A stretch of 15,116 bases of DNA from SAR86 cluster bacterium (GTDB lineage Bacteria; Pseudomonadota; Gammaproteobacteria; Pseudomonadales; Azotimanducaceae): NCBI GenBank assembly GCA_013204195.1, contig JABMOJ010000298.1:1-15116 (forward strand), written 5' to 3'. The notes beneath the pieces are model-generated. The model had not been told where the DNA came from. It saw only the letters and a program-made list of their open reading frames with translations, and did no database searches. Below, one piece after another: positions 8,357 to 15,116 of this stretch; positions within the stretch are counted from its first letter, which is position 1; every line of letters starts with the position of its first letter. Both the position numbers and the translations under genes were made by a program.

Positions 8357-9022
8357 GTGTCTAATAGTGTAAAAGAGGTACTGTTCGGGCCAATCTTCAA
8401 CGATAACCCGATTGGCCTGCAAATTCTCGGTATCTGCTCAGCTCTGGCGGTGACCACACAAATGAGTGTCGCGTTGGTCATGTGCATCGCACTGACACTG
8501 GTGACGGCATTCTCAAATTTGTTCATCTCACTGATTCGGAATCAGATTCCGAGCAGTATTCGCATTATTGTGCAGATGACTATTATCGCGTCTTTGGTGA
8601 TCGTTGTTGATCAGATTCTGGGTGCCGTAGCTTACGATATCAGTAAGCAATTGACGGTTTTTGTTGGACTGATTATTACCAATTGTATTGTTATGGGGCG
8701 GGCCGAAGCCTTTGCTATGCAGAATCCACCTGGCATTAGCTTCCTGGATGGTTTGGGCAACGGACTGGGCTACAGTGTCGTACTTATGGCCGTGGCGATT
8801 ATCCGCGAACTGATTGGCTCTGGAAGCTTGATGGGTATCGAAATCCTGCCGCTGGTGACCAATGGTGGATGGTACGTGCCAACGGGTTTGATGCTGCTGC
8901 CGCCAAGTGCCTTTTTTATTATCGGCTTGTTGATCTGGGCTCTGCGCAGCTGGAAATCTGAGCAGATTGAAGCAGCAGAATACGAGATCGGTGGTCACAC
9001 CGCCCTATCAAGAGCTATGTAG
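8357..9022 (+). CDS. nqrD: Na+-translocating NADH:quinone reductase subunit D
   Basis: NqrD is an inner-membrane subunit that, with NqrE, holds an intramembrane iron centre on cysteines between NqrF and NqrC in the electron path. The protein is 221 residues from GTG 8357 ([14 protein letters not shown]); the GTG at 8351 would give 223 residues, and that would match the Vibrio length more closely, so the start is not certain. The two conserved cysteines are Cys27 ([12 protein letters not shown]) and Cys110 ([17 protein letters not shown]). Other landmarks are [17 protein letters not shown] and GNGLGY, with several transmembrane helices. It follows nqrC after 18 bases, and its TAG stop is part of the nqrE ribosome binding site. 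Confidence 0.95.
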   Translation: MSNSVKEVLFGPIFNDNPIGLQILGICSALAVTTQMSVALVMCIALTLVTAFSNLFISLIRNQIPSSIRIIVQMTIIASLVIVVDQILGAVAYDISKQLTVFVGLIITNCIVMGRAEAFAMQNPPGISFLDGLGNGLGYSVVLMAVAIIRELIGSGSLMGIEILPLVTNGGWYVPTGLMLLPPSAFFIIGLLIWALRSWKSEQIEAAEYEIGGHTALSRAM

Positions 9023-9030
9023 GATAGACC

Positions 9031-9642
9031 ATGTTTGAATATTATCTCAGTCTGTTTTTAAAGGCCGTATTTATCGAAAATATGGCCTTGGTGTTTTTCT
9101 TGGGCATGTGCACCTTTATTGCCATCTCGAAAAAGATCGAAACCGCTATTGGTTTAGGTATTGCGGTGATCGTTGTTCAAGCGATTACCGTACCAGTGAA
9201 TAATCTGATTTTCTTCTATCTGTTACGAGATGGTGCGCTGGCCTGGGCCGGTTTGCCGGATGTGGATCTGAGCTTTTTAGGCTACTTGAGCTACATCGGT
9301 GTGATTGCCGCCATCGTCCAAATTATGGAAATGTTTCTCGATAAGTATGTACCGGCACTTTATAACGCCCTGGGTGTGTTCCTGCCGCTGATCACTGTGA
9401 ACTGCGCTATCTTAGGCGCGTCTTTGTTTATGGTGAATCGCGACTACAACTTCGGCGAGAGCGTTGTCTATGGTGTTGGCGCAGGTGTCGGTTGGGCGCT
9501 GGCGATTGTGACCTTGGCCGGGATTCGAGAAAAGCTGAAATATAGCGATGTGCCTGCGGGGCTGCGGGGGCTGGGTATTACATTCATTACCGTTGGACTA
9601 ATGTCGTTAGGCTTTATGTCCTTTGGTGGAATTTCACTCTAA
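9031..9642 (+). CDS. nqrE: Na+-translocating NADH:quinone reductase subunit E
   Basis: NqrE is a six-helix membrane subunit, related to NqrD in inverted topology, that contributes the other cysteines to the intramembrane iron centre. The 203-residue protein has Cys27 in [14 protein letters not shown] and Cys125 in [14 protein letters not shown], both expected. The stretch [20 protein letters not shown] (97-116) is characteristic of the family. The ribosome binding site AGGA (9021-9024) overlaps the nqrD stop and lies six bases before the ATG, so translation of the two is probably coupled. I see nothing unusual. Confidence 0.96.
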   Translation: MFEYYLSLFLKAVFIENMALVFFLGMCTFIAISKKIETAIGLGIAVIVVQAITVPVNNLIFFYLLRDGALAWAGLPDVDLSFLGYLSYIGVIAAIVQIMEMFLDKYVPALYNALGVFLPLITVNCAILGASLFMVNRDYNFGESVVYGVGAGVGWALAIVTLAGIREKLKYSDVPAGLRGLGITFITVGLMSLGFMSFGGISL

Positions 9643-9654
9643 TTTGAAGTGGCT

Positions 9655-10878
9655 ATGAATACTGAAATTATCTTAGGTGTATCGATGTTTACCGTCATCA
9701 TCATGATGCTGGTTTTTATCATTCTCTTTGCGCGGAATCAGCTGGTCAGTACTGGCGCCGTGACTATCGAGATTAACGATGATCCGAGCAAGTCGATCAC
9801 GACTAACGCTGGCGGTAAGCTGTTACAGACACTGTCAGACTCCGGCATATTCCTGTCGTCTGCCTGTGGCGGTGGCGGTACCTGCGGGCAATGTCGTTGT
9901 CGTGTGACTGAAGGCGGTGGGTCGATGTTATCAACCGAGGCCATTCATTTTACCCGTAAAGAGTCCCAGGAAGGCTGGCGCTTGAGTTGCCAGACAGCCG
10001 TCAAACAAGATATGAAGGTCGAAGTTGATCCTGAATTCTTTGGCGTCAAACGCTGGGAATGTGAAGTCATTGAGAATGACAATGTCGCGACGTTTATTAA
10101 AGAACTGGTGTTGAAATTGCCAGAAGGCGAAGAAGTCGATTTCCGTGCTGGTGGCTACGTACAGTTCGAAATTGACCCCTACGATATCAATTACAAAGAT
10201 ATCGAGGTCGCTGAAGAATACCGAGGCGATTGGGAAAAGTTTGGTGTCTTCAATTATCGCTCTAAGGTCGACGAAGTGACTATCCGGGCTTATTCCATGG
10301 CGAACTACCCGGAAGAAAAAGGCATCATGAAATTCAACATTCGCGTGGCCTCACCGCCACCGGGTACAGATTTCCCGCCAGGAAAAATGTCGTCGTACCT
10401 GTTTTCACTGAAGCCGGGCGATAAGGTCACAATATTTGGGCCGTATGGGGAATTTTTTGCCAAAAACACCGAGGCCGAGATGGTCTTTGTCGGTGGCGGC
10501 GCAGGTATGGCACCCATGCGAGCACATATTTTCGACCAACTTCTACGGTTGAATAGTAAACGTAAGATCAGCTTTTGGTATGGCGGTCGGAATCAGCGGG
10601 AACTGTTTTACGTGGATGAGTTCGATAAGCTCGCCGCGGAACACGATAATTTCGAATGGCATGTTGCCCTATCAGACCAGAATATCGAGGGTTGGACCGG
10701 GTACACAGGATTTATTCACAACGTGCTATACGAGAATTATTTGAAGGATCATGCTGCGCCTGAAGATTGCGAGTTTTATATGTGTGGGCCGCCGATGATG
10801 AACGCCGCTGTGATTCGAATGCTTGAGGATCTAGGTGTTGAGCAGGACAATATCATGCTGGATGATTTCGGTGGTTAA
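9655..10878 (+). CDS. nqrF: Na+-translocating NADH:quinone reductase subunit F (NADH dehydrogenase)
   Basis: NqrF is the electron-input subunit: NADH passes a hydride to FAD, then electrons go to a 2Fe-2S cluster. From ATG 9655 it is 407 residues (408 in Vibrio). One transmembrane helix spans about residues 5-26. The ferredoxin-type domain has Cys71, Cys77, Cys80 ([11 protein letters not shown]) and Cys112. The FAD site RAYSMANYP is at 211-219, with [10 protein letters not shown] at 243-252. The NADH-binding part shows [16 protein letters not shown] (277-292), [10 protein letters not shown] (377-386) and the terminal DDFGG. An in-frame GTG at 9649 would add two residues; GAAG at 9646-9649 overlaps that GTG but is spaced correctly for 9655, and the Vibrio N-terminus also fits 9655. 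It is the last gene of the operon. Confidence 0.97.
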   Translation: MNTEIILGVSMFTVIIMMLVFIILFARNQLVSTGAVTIEINDDPSKSITTNAGGKLLQTLSDSGIFLSSACGGGGTCGQCRCRVTEGGGSMLSTEAIHFTRKESQEGWRLSCQTAVKQDMKVEVDPEFFGVKRWECEVIENDNVATFIKELVLKLPEGEEVDFRAGGYVQFEIDPYDINYKDIEVAEEYRGDWEKFGVFNYRSKVDEVTIRAYSMANYPEEKGIMKFNIRVASPPPGTDFPPGKMSSYLFSLKPGDKVTIFGPYGEFFAKNTEAEMVFVGGGAGMAPMRAHIFDQLLRLNSKRKISFWYGGRNQRELFYVDEFDKLAAEHDNFEWHVALSDQNIEGWTGYTGFIHNVLYENYLKDHAAPEDCEFYMCGPPMMNAAVIRMLEDLGVEQDNIMLDDFGG

Positions 10879-10904
10879 CCATCGGGATCATAACGTGTGA
10901 GAAG

Positions 10905-10938
10905 AAAGGGCGAACCGACGAGGTGCGCCCTTTTTTTT
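10905..10938 (+). terminator. Intrinsic terminator after nqrF
   Basis: AAAGGGCG (10905-10912) pairs perfectly with CGCCCTTT (10926-10933) around a 13-base loop, and the T run extends to 10938. It lies 27 bases after the nqrF stop. On the opposite strand the same stem is followed by a poor T run (TTTCTTCTC), so it may also stop the convergent operon, less efficiently. Confidence 0.9.
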
Positions 10939-10962
10939 GCTTCAGTTTTTGCTTCAGTTTTT
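10939..10962. repeat. Two tandem copies of a 12-bp unit
   Basis: GCTTCAGTTTTT occurs at 10939-10950 and again at 10951-10962 with no mismatch, directly after the terminator T run. It looks like a replication-slippage duplication in the non-coding gap between convergent genes. Confidence 0.85.
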
Positions 10963-11009
10963 ACGGCCGTTCTGCTGAAGGGGTTGTTCTGCAGGATTTC
11001 ACTGCAAGC

Positions 11010-11795
11010 TCAGGCTGGCCGCTCGTTGAATTTCTCTTCGCTGACACTGTACCCCGCTTCGGCTGGAATACACAGGTAGTTGCCATCCGCTCGTTTTTCG
11101 GTCCAGGGTAGCACGGGGATAATTTTGCGGGCCCGAGCCGTCGCCATGGCGTGCGCGACACTGTCGCTTTCGCCCAACATTTCGATGTTCAAGCGGGTTG
11201 GAAAAATCACTGTATACTGACCCGTCTTGGCGCCAGCCAGTGCGTCAGTCGGAGAGATCCAGACCGAGTCCACTGACTCATGACCGTCATGAATCGCTAG
11301 ATGGTCAGCGGGGGCATGGGCTAAGTAGAACCAGGTATCAAATCGTTTAGGCATCATTTCCGGCGTAACCCAATGGGCATAGGGTTGGAGCAGGTCACAG
11401 GCCAGTAGCAGATCTTCCTGGTCGAGAAATTCGCTAATAGACAGTTCGTTTTTGACCAATGCGTCTCGGTAAGGCGCGAGTTGGAGTAAACGTTTCGCCG
11501 AGATCAGCGCTGTCGCCCCGGGTTCCCTGGCCAGTAAGATGCCACATTCCTCAAAAGCTTCGCGAATGGCGCCGACTTGCAGTGCTAGGCTGATATCGTC
11601 GGCCGCGTCGACTCCGGTACAGCGGTTTCGCACCTGACTGTCACCAGCATCGACCTTGCCACCTGGAAAGACCAATGCGCCAGAGGCGAAATCGATCTGA
11701 TGATGGCGCACTACCATAAAGACCTCCAGGGCACTGTCGCCATCGCGAAGCATTAGGATCGTGGCTGCTGGAACCGGAGTCGGAGCTTGAGACAT
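11010..11795 (-). CDS. NUDIX hydrolase, NUDT19-like
   Basis: A 261-residue NUDIX-fold pyrophosphohydrolase. The metal-binding box is split: FPGGKVDAGD at 43-52 and REAFEECGI at 78-86. The second half matches REUXEEXGU exactly, but the distance between the first Gly and the RE pair is about 18 residues longer than the consensus, and the Glu of the first half is Asp52. A long insertion in this box, together with WVTPEMMPKRFDTWFYLAH (142-160), is typical of the NUDT19 group, whose studied members cleave acyl-CoAs to 4'-phosphopantetheine products and 3',5'-ADP; the substrate here is inferred. The start ATG at 11795 overlaps the stop of the preceding MORN gene as TAATG, with GAAGGA shortly upstream, so translation is coupled. 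It is the last gene of the minus-strand operon. Confidence 0.85.
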   Translation of the reverse strand: MSQAPTPVPAATILMLRDGDSALEVFMVVRHHQIDFASGALVFPGGKVDAGDSQVRNRCTGVDAADDISLALQVGAIREAFEECGILLAREPGATALISAKRLLQLAPYRDALVKNELSISEFLDQEDLLLACDLLQPYAHWVTPEMMPKRFDTWFYLAHAPADHLAIHDGHESVDSVWISPTDALAGAKTGQYTVIFPTRLNIEMLGESDSVAHAMATARARKIIPVLPWTEKRADGNYLCIPAEAGYSVSEEKFNERPA

Positions 11796-12523
11796 TAGCG
11801 ATTTCCTTCGTTGATGATAAACCAGGTATTGTCCTGCTTTTTGAATTGCACAAACTTAGATGAGACATCATTGTAGCGTTTGGAACGATAGGTTTGCGCG
11901 AAGTTAATTCGGGCCTCATCGAGCTGAATGATCCCGTAGTCGAGATCAGCCAGTGCGACCTCGATAAATTTCGGCGCCTGCAAGCGCGAGCGTCGTAGTG
12001 CATTCCAAAGACTGCGTATTTGTTCGTCAGGTACAGCACGTTCAGCCGCATAGTTTGCCAGATATTGACCGACGTTTTCCCCAGGCTCTGGGGGTATCGT
12101 TGTCGGGCTAGTCGTGGCCGGCTTCTCGGTGAGCTGCTCGGTACTGATCTCTGCCGTGGTTTCAGTCATCTCCGCAGGATGCTGCGCCGGCGTATTGGCC
12201 TGGGCCGCCACGGGTTGGTGGTCAGCCAGGATGGCATTTTCGACGTAGTCGCTATAGTCAGAGCCATCGGGTAAAACCAGGGTTCCGGGACCGTTTTTAA
12301 GATCGTCTTTGAAGTGGCCGACGAACCGCGTGTCATTCTGCCAGGTAATAGTGCCCTTGCCGGAGCGCTCACCGTCGAGGACCGTGCCCACATAGCGGGT
12401 GTCGTCATCAGGCCAGACGAGTGTTTGGGTGACCGGCTGGGTCGACGTTTCGCTGCTAGATCTTGCTGCACCTGCAGTGAATAGCGTGCCCGCTGCGATG
12501 AGCAGTAAAAGGCAGAATGTCAT
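11795..12523 (-). CDS. Secreted MORN-repeat protein with a C-terminal NTF2-like (Cds6-type) domain
   Basis: A 242-residue protein of unknown function. It begins with a signal peptide of about 20 residues (MTFCLLLLIAAGTLFTAGAA). Two MORN repeats follow: YVGTVLDGERSGKGTITW (44-61) and FVGHFKDDLKNGPGTLVLPD (68-87). A Pro/Thr/Gln-rich linker of low complexity spans about 100-148. The C-terminal 45 residues (INFAQTYRSKRYNDVSSK, then DNTWFIINE) resemble the Cds6/NTF2-like domain found at the end of many periplasmic proteobacterial proteins. The predicted location is periplasm. MORN repeats usually bind lipids or proteins, but no partner is evident. The gene lies 78 bases after the NAD-kinase-like gene, with a weak promoter-like pair between (TTACAA/TACTAT on the minus strand, 12590-12561), and overlaps the NUDIX gene by one base. 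Confidence 0.75.
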   Translation of the reverse strand: MTFCLLLLIAAGTLFTAGAARSSSETSTQPVTQTLVWPDDDTRYVGTVLDGERSGKGTITWQNDTRFVGHFKDDLKNGPGTLVLPDGSDYSDYVENAILADHQPVAAQANTPAQHPAEMTETTAEISTEQLTEKPATTSPTTIPPEPGENVGQYLANYAAERAVPDEQIRSLWNALRRSRLQAPKFIEVALADLDYGIIQLDEARINFAQTYRSKRYNDVSSKFVQFKKQDNTWFIINEGNR

Positions 12524-12601
12524 AAAAAGATTGTCCTGGGCACCGTCTGTAGAGGGTCAAATAGTACCATCTACTCGCCAGGGGTTGTAACGTTCGATGG
12601 T

Positions 12602-13603
12602 TCAAGGTGCCAGATTAAAAAGACCTGCTGCTGCAGCGGCACCCATGACGGGGCCAGGTTCAATAATCCAGGGGCCATCATTGCGTATGGTGATCTCGGC
12701 GTAGTCGTCGGGGCCCAGTTGAATCGTGCGGTCTCCATCAAAGGCCAGAATGCACGGGCCTTGAACTCGCTGGGGCTGACCGAATTCGATTCGACCGTAG
12801 GCCTGGATTGGAATTTCACCATATAGCCCAGGGGAGAGCGGCACTCGAACCCGGGTTGTCGCCGGCTGGCCGCATGCTATATATACACCGAACGGATCCC
12901 GTGCATCGCAAGGCATCAGGTAACCACCAATGGGTGACATGCCCACTGACGCCGGTTCAGCGCGAGACAAATACACCGCAGTGATATTTTCTGGGGCAAA
13001 GGGTAGTAGACTGCCAAGCATATCGTTTTTGAGGACCACGGCGTCTATTAGTGCGGTATCTTCCTGGCCACCCTGCTTGACGCCGCCATTGACGCTAATA
13101 TGTAATTGCTTGCAGCGATAACAGTGGGTTTCAGCGTCGAGTTGCTGGCTGCATATTATTCCGGCTGCCGCGCCGGCGACAGAAGCTTCCATCAGTTGGG
13201 GGAAAACATTATTGGTGCCCGTCGACAGGGGCAGAATAACGGCGTCTGGTTTCGCTCGAGCCACGATACGGCTAGTGCCGTCGCCACCCAAGACGATAAA
13301 TGTACGACAACCGGCATCCCACATAGCATTGACCATATGCGTGGTGTCTTTGGCCGTGTGGCTCAGGGGGAACTGGAGTATTTCAATCTGTGAACGCTCT
13401 TCCAAATTTTCAATGGCGCGCTCATTGATTCGAAAAGGTTCGTTGGCAAGATAAATCTTATCGACACCATTGGCCAGTGCGCCCAGCACCAGACGTGTGA
13501 CCTGTTGCTGTTTGTTTTGGTGACTGCTGGTGCTGGCGCGAGCTGCAACCCGGCGCACGTCTCGACCAGACATGGGATTGACGATAATGCCAAGGTGTTT
13601 CAT
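12602..13603 (-). CDS. NAD-kinase-like / AcoX-like protein
   Basis: A 333-residue member of the ATP-NAD kinase-like superfamily, of the COG3199/AcoX type rather than true NadK. The N-terminus KHLGIIVNPMSGRD and the nucleotide-binding GGDGTSR (106-112) with PLSTGTNNVFP (125-135) are the family hallmarks. The C-terminal half has GYLMPC near 227-232 and FDGDRTI at 288-294, also as in AcoX-like proteins. AcoX is associated with acetoin catabolism, but there are no acetoin genes here, so that role should not be transferred. The phosphate acceptor is unknown. The ATG at 13603 shares one base with the yaaA stop (TAATG), and I see no good Shine-Dalgarno, so expression probably depends on yaaA translation. 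Confidence 0.82.
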   Translation of the reverse strand: MKHLGIIVNPMSGRDVRRVAARASTSSHQNKQQQVTRLVLGALANGVDKIYLANEPFRINERAIENLEERSQIEILQFPLSHTAKDTTHMVNAMWDAGCRTFIVLGGDGTSRIVARAKPDAVILPLSTGTNNVFPQLMEASVAGAAAGIICSQQLDAETHCYRCKQLHISVNGGVKQGGQEDTALIDAVVLKNDMLGSLLPFAPENITAVYLSRAEPASVGMSPIGGYLMPCDARDPFGVYIACGQPATTRVRVPLSPGLYGEIPIQAYGRIEFGQPQRVQGPCILAFDGDRTIQLGPDDYAEITIRNDGPWIIEPGPVMGAAAAAGLFNLAP

Positions 13604-14373
13604 TAGGCTTTACGCGTGAACACCCATTGGGTATCCGTAGAAAAATCATCGTTAAAGCAATAGCCATCTGTGGTGAACTCTTTGAGTGCTTCAGGCTTGT
13701 TGATACGATTTTTGACGATATAGCTGGCCATATAACCTCGGGCTTTCTTGGCGTAGAACCCCAGGATCTTATATGTCCCCTTACTATAGTCTTTGAACAC
13801 AGGGGTGATAATGTTGCCGGCAAGCGATTTGGGCTGGACAGATTTAAAGTATTCATTGGAGGCTAGGTTGATGACGGTTTTATTGGTATGGCGACTCAGC
13901 TCCTGACTTAATGTTTTGGTAATTGTATCTCCCCAGAAGGCATAGAGGTCCTTGCCATGTTCAGTGGCAATTCGGGTGCCCATTTCCAGTCGGTATGCCT
14001 GGATTAAGTCAAGTGGACGTAGGACGCCGTACAACCCTGAGAGGATTCTGAGGCTTTTTTGAGCGAAGGTGAAGTCCTGCGCGGTGTAGCTATCGGCGTC
14101 GAGACCAATGTAGACGTCGCCACGAAAGGCGAGAATGGCTTGGCGCGCATTTGCTGGCGTGAAAGGTGTCTGCCATTGTTGAAAACGCTCGGCATTGAGT
14201 TCACCCAGTTTAGGGCTGATGCGCATTAACTTTGACAGATCAGTCGCTGACCGACCGCGCATTTCAGTAATCAACTGTTCTGAACGTACCAGTAAATCAG
14301 GCGTTGTGTTCTTTTCTGTCGCCAGAGGGCTATCGAAGTCGAGGGTCTTGGCAGGAGAGATCACGGTTAACAT
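13603..14373 (-). CDS. yaaA: Peroxide stress protein YaaA (UPF0246/DUF328)
   Basis: YaaA lowers intracellular free iron and protects against peroxide damage in E. coli; a DNA-binding role has also been reported. The reading frame is open to an ATG at 14472, but the family N-terminus MLTVISPAKTLDFDSP begins at 14373, giving 256 residues against 258 in E. coli, so I use that start. Recognisable blocks are LMRISPKLGELNAERF, FTPANARQAILAFRGDVYIG, RILSGLYGVLRPLDL, KDLYAFWGD, INLASNEYFKSV and KILGFYAKKARGYM. The alignment, from memory, covers the full length. It is the first gene of a four-gene minus-strand operon and its TAA overlaps the start of the next gene. Confidence 0.95.
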   Translation of the reverse strand: MLTVISPAKTLDFDSPLATEKNTTPDLLVRSEQLITEMRGRSATDLSKLMRISPKLGELNAERFQQWQTPFTPANARQAILAFRGDVYIGLDADSYTAQDFTFAQKSLRILSGLYGVLRPLDLIQAYRLEMGTRIATEHGKDLYAFWGDTITKTLSQELSRHTNKTVINLASNEYFKSVQPKSLAGNIITPVFKDYSKGTYKILGFYAKKARGYMASYIVKNRINKPEALKEFTTDGYCFNDDFSTDTQWVFTRKA

Positions 14374-14556
14374 GGCAGTATGAGTTGTCGCGGATGATAC
14401 CGAGCAGGATACTCGATTTAAGTTCGTCAGGCGAGTGCAAAGGCTAATCTGTGTGGATACTGTGGCATGCAATAGGGCGAGCGCTAAAGTCTCGAATGCA
14501 GGGGCGGCTCACTCATCCGGAGCGGGGTTAGTTGGGTGGCGAATGCTACAGACGTC

Positions 14557-14601
14557 AGCTGCCTCTGCCGGGTGCAGCGCCATAAACCTCGCCAGGCAGC
14601 T
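14557..14601. repeat. 8-bp inverted repeat with nested hairpin
   Basis: AGCTGCCT (14557-14564) and AGGCAGCT (14594-14601) are exact reverse complements separated by 29 bases. Inside the loop, CTGC (14565-14568) pairs with GCAG (14574-14577) around CGGGT, directly continuing the left arm. There is no T run, so it is not a terminator. It may be a structured RNA element or a binding site. Confidence 0.5.
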
Positions 14602-14658
14602 TGCAGTTCATTGATAATAGGGTGTAAATACGATGTTCGACGTTTAGAATAGCGGTTG

Positions 14659-14667
14659 TGGTATGAT
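14659..14667 (+). promoter_or_regulatory. Candidate extended -10 promoter for the FecR-domain gene
   Basis: TGG followed by TATGAT (14662-14667) gives an extended -10 with five of six consensus matches. No good -35 is found at 17 bases; TTCGAC at 14636-14641 is 20 bases upstream. The predicted +1 falls near 14674, leaving a leader of about 108 bases. Confidence 0.4.
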
Positions 14668-14673
14668 TCCAGG

Positions 14674-14729
14674 GTTGCGGCCGAGGTTCTATTTTTAACC
14701 CGCAACAATGGCCTCAGGTTCGCGGAACC
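14674..14729 (+). repeat. Two consecutive hairpins in the presumed leader of the FecR-domain gene
   Basis: GTTGCGG (14674-14680) is the reverse complement of CCGCAAC (14700-14706). An inner GGTT (14685-14688) can pair with AACC (14697-14700), giving a stem with a five-base bulge. A second, compact hairpin is GGTTC-GCG-GAACC (14717-14729). Neither is followed by a T run. They may be mRNA structure or operator dyads. Confidence 0.5.
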
Positions 14730-14775
14730 GTGTTAGGGCACTGCAGTATTTCTAATTGATCAAAAGAAGAGGTAG

Positions 14776-15116
<341 letters not shown>

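Noticed and set aside
10897..11111. Two short plus-strand frames after nqrF (containing FASVF repeats)
   Set aside because: They read through the terminator and the 12-bp tandem repeat and overlap the convergent NUDIX gene; there is no sign of coding.
14374..14472. 33-residue N-terminal extension of YaaA
   Set aside because: The family starts at MLTVISPAKTLDF, and the upstream residues resemble nothing in the family.
14484..14708. 74-codon minus-strand frame in the yaaA/FecR-gene gap
   Set aside because: It begins with TTG, lacks a ribosome binding site, has no recognisable domain, and spans the inverted repeats and the promoter candidate.

Overview
The window reads as chromosome of a gammaproteobacterium, probably marine or halotolerant. 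Its proteins align best, from memory, with Vibrio, Pseudomonas and E. coli homologues, it carries a complete sodium-pumping NADH:quinone oxidoreductase (Na+-NQR) operon, and the order mfd / N-terminally extended GAPDH / nqrABCDEF resembles the Pseudomonas arrangement. I see no mobile element, CRISPR array, tRNA or rRNA gene.

Left part (1-4685). The first 638 codons of mfd (transcription-repair coupling factor) lie on the minus strand and are cut at the window edge just inside the Walker A motif of the motor. Diverging from it is a membrane-anchored protein of unknown role with a C-terminal retropepsin-like aspartic protease domain. Next is a 500-residue GAPDH homologue with about 130 extra N-terminal residues and an altered phosphate-site signature.

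Centre (4686-10938). A leader of about 300 nt holds a candidate promoter, an inverted repeat and a 29-codon upstream ORF that ends TGATG into the nqrA start. Six tightly packed genes, nqrA-F, encode all subunits of Na+-NQR, which oxidises NADH, reduces ubiquinone and exports Na+. Both covalent-FMN motifs (SGAT in NqrB and NqrC), the intramembrane cysteines of NqrD and NqrE, and the 2Fe-2S, FAD and NADH motifs of NqrF are visible. A strong hairpin-plus-T terminator closes the operon. The maturation genes apbE and nqrM, which often follow nqrF, are absent here.

Right part (11010-14373, minus strand). Four genes form a likely operon transcribed yaaA, an NAD-kinase/AcoX-like protein, a secreted MORN-repeat protein, and a NUDT19-like NUDIX hydrolase. 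Two junctions are one-base TAATG overlaps. This operon converges on nqrF at the shared terminator stem.

End (14374-15116). A gene-free stretch of about 400 nt with several inverted repeats and an extended -10 promoter candidate precedes a plus-strand gene for a secreted FecR-domain protein, which runs off the window.
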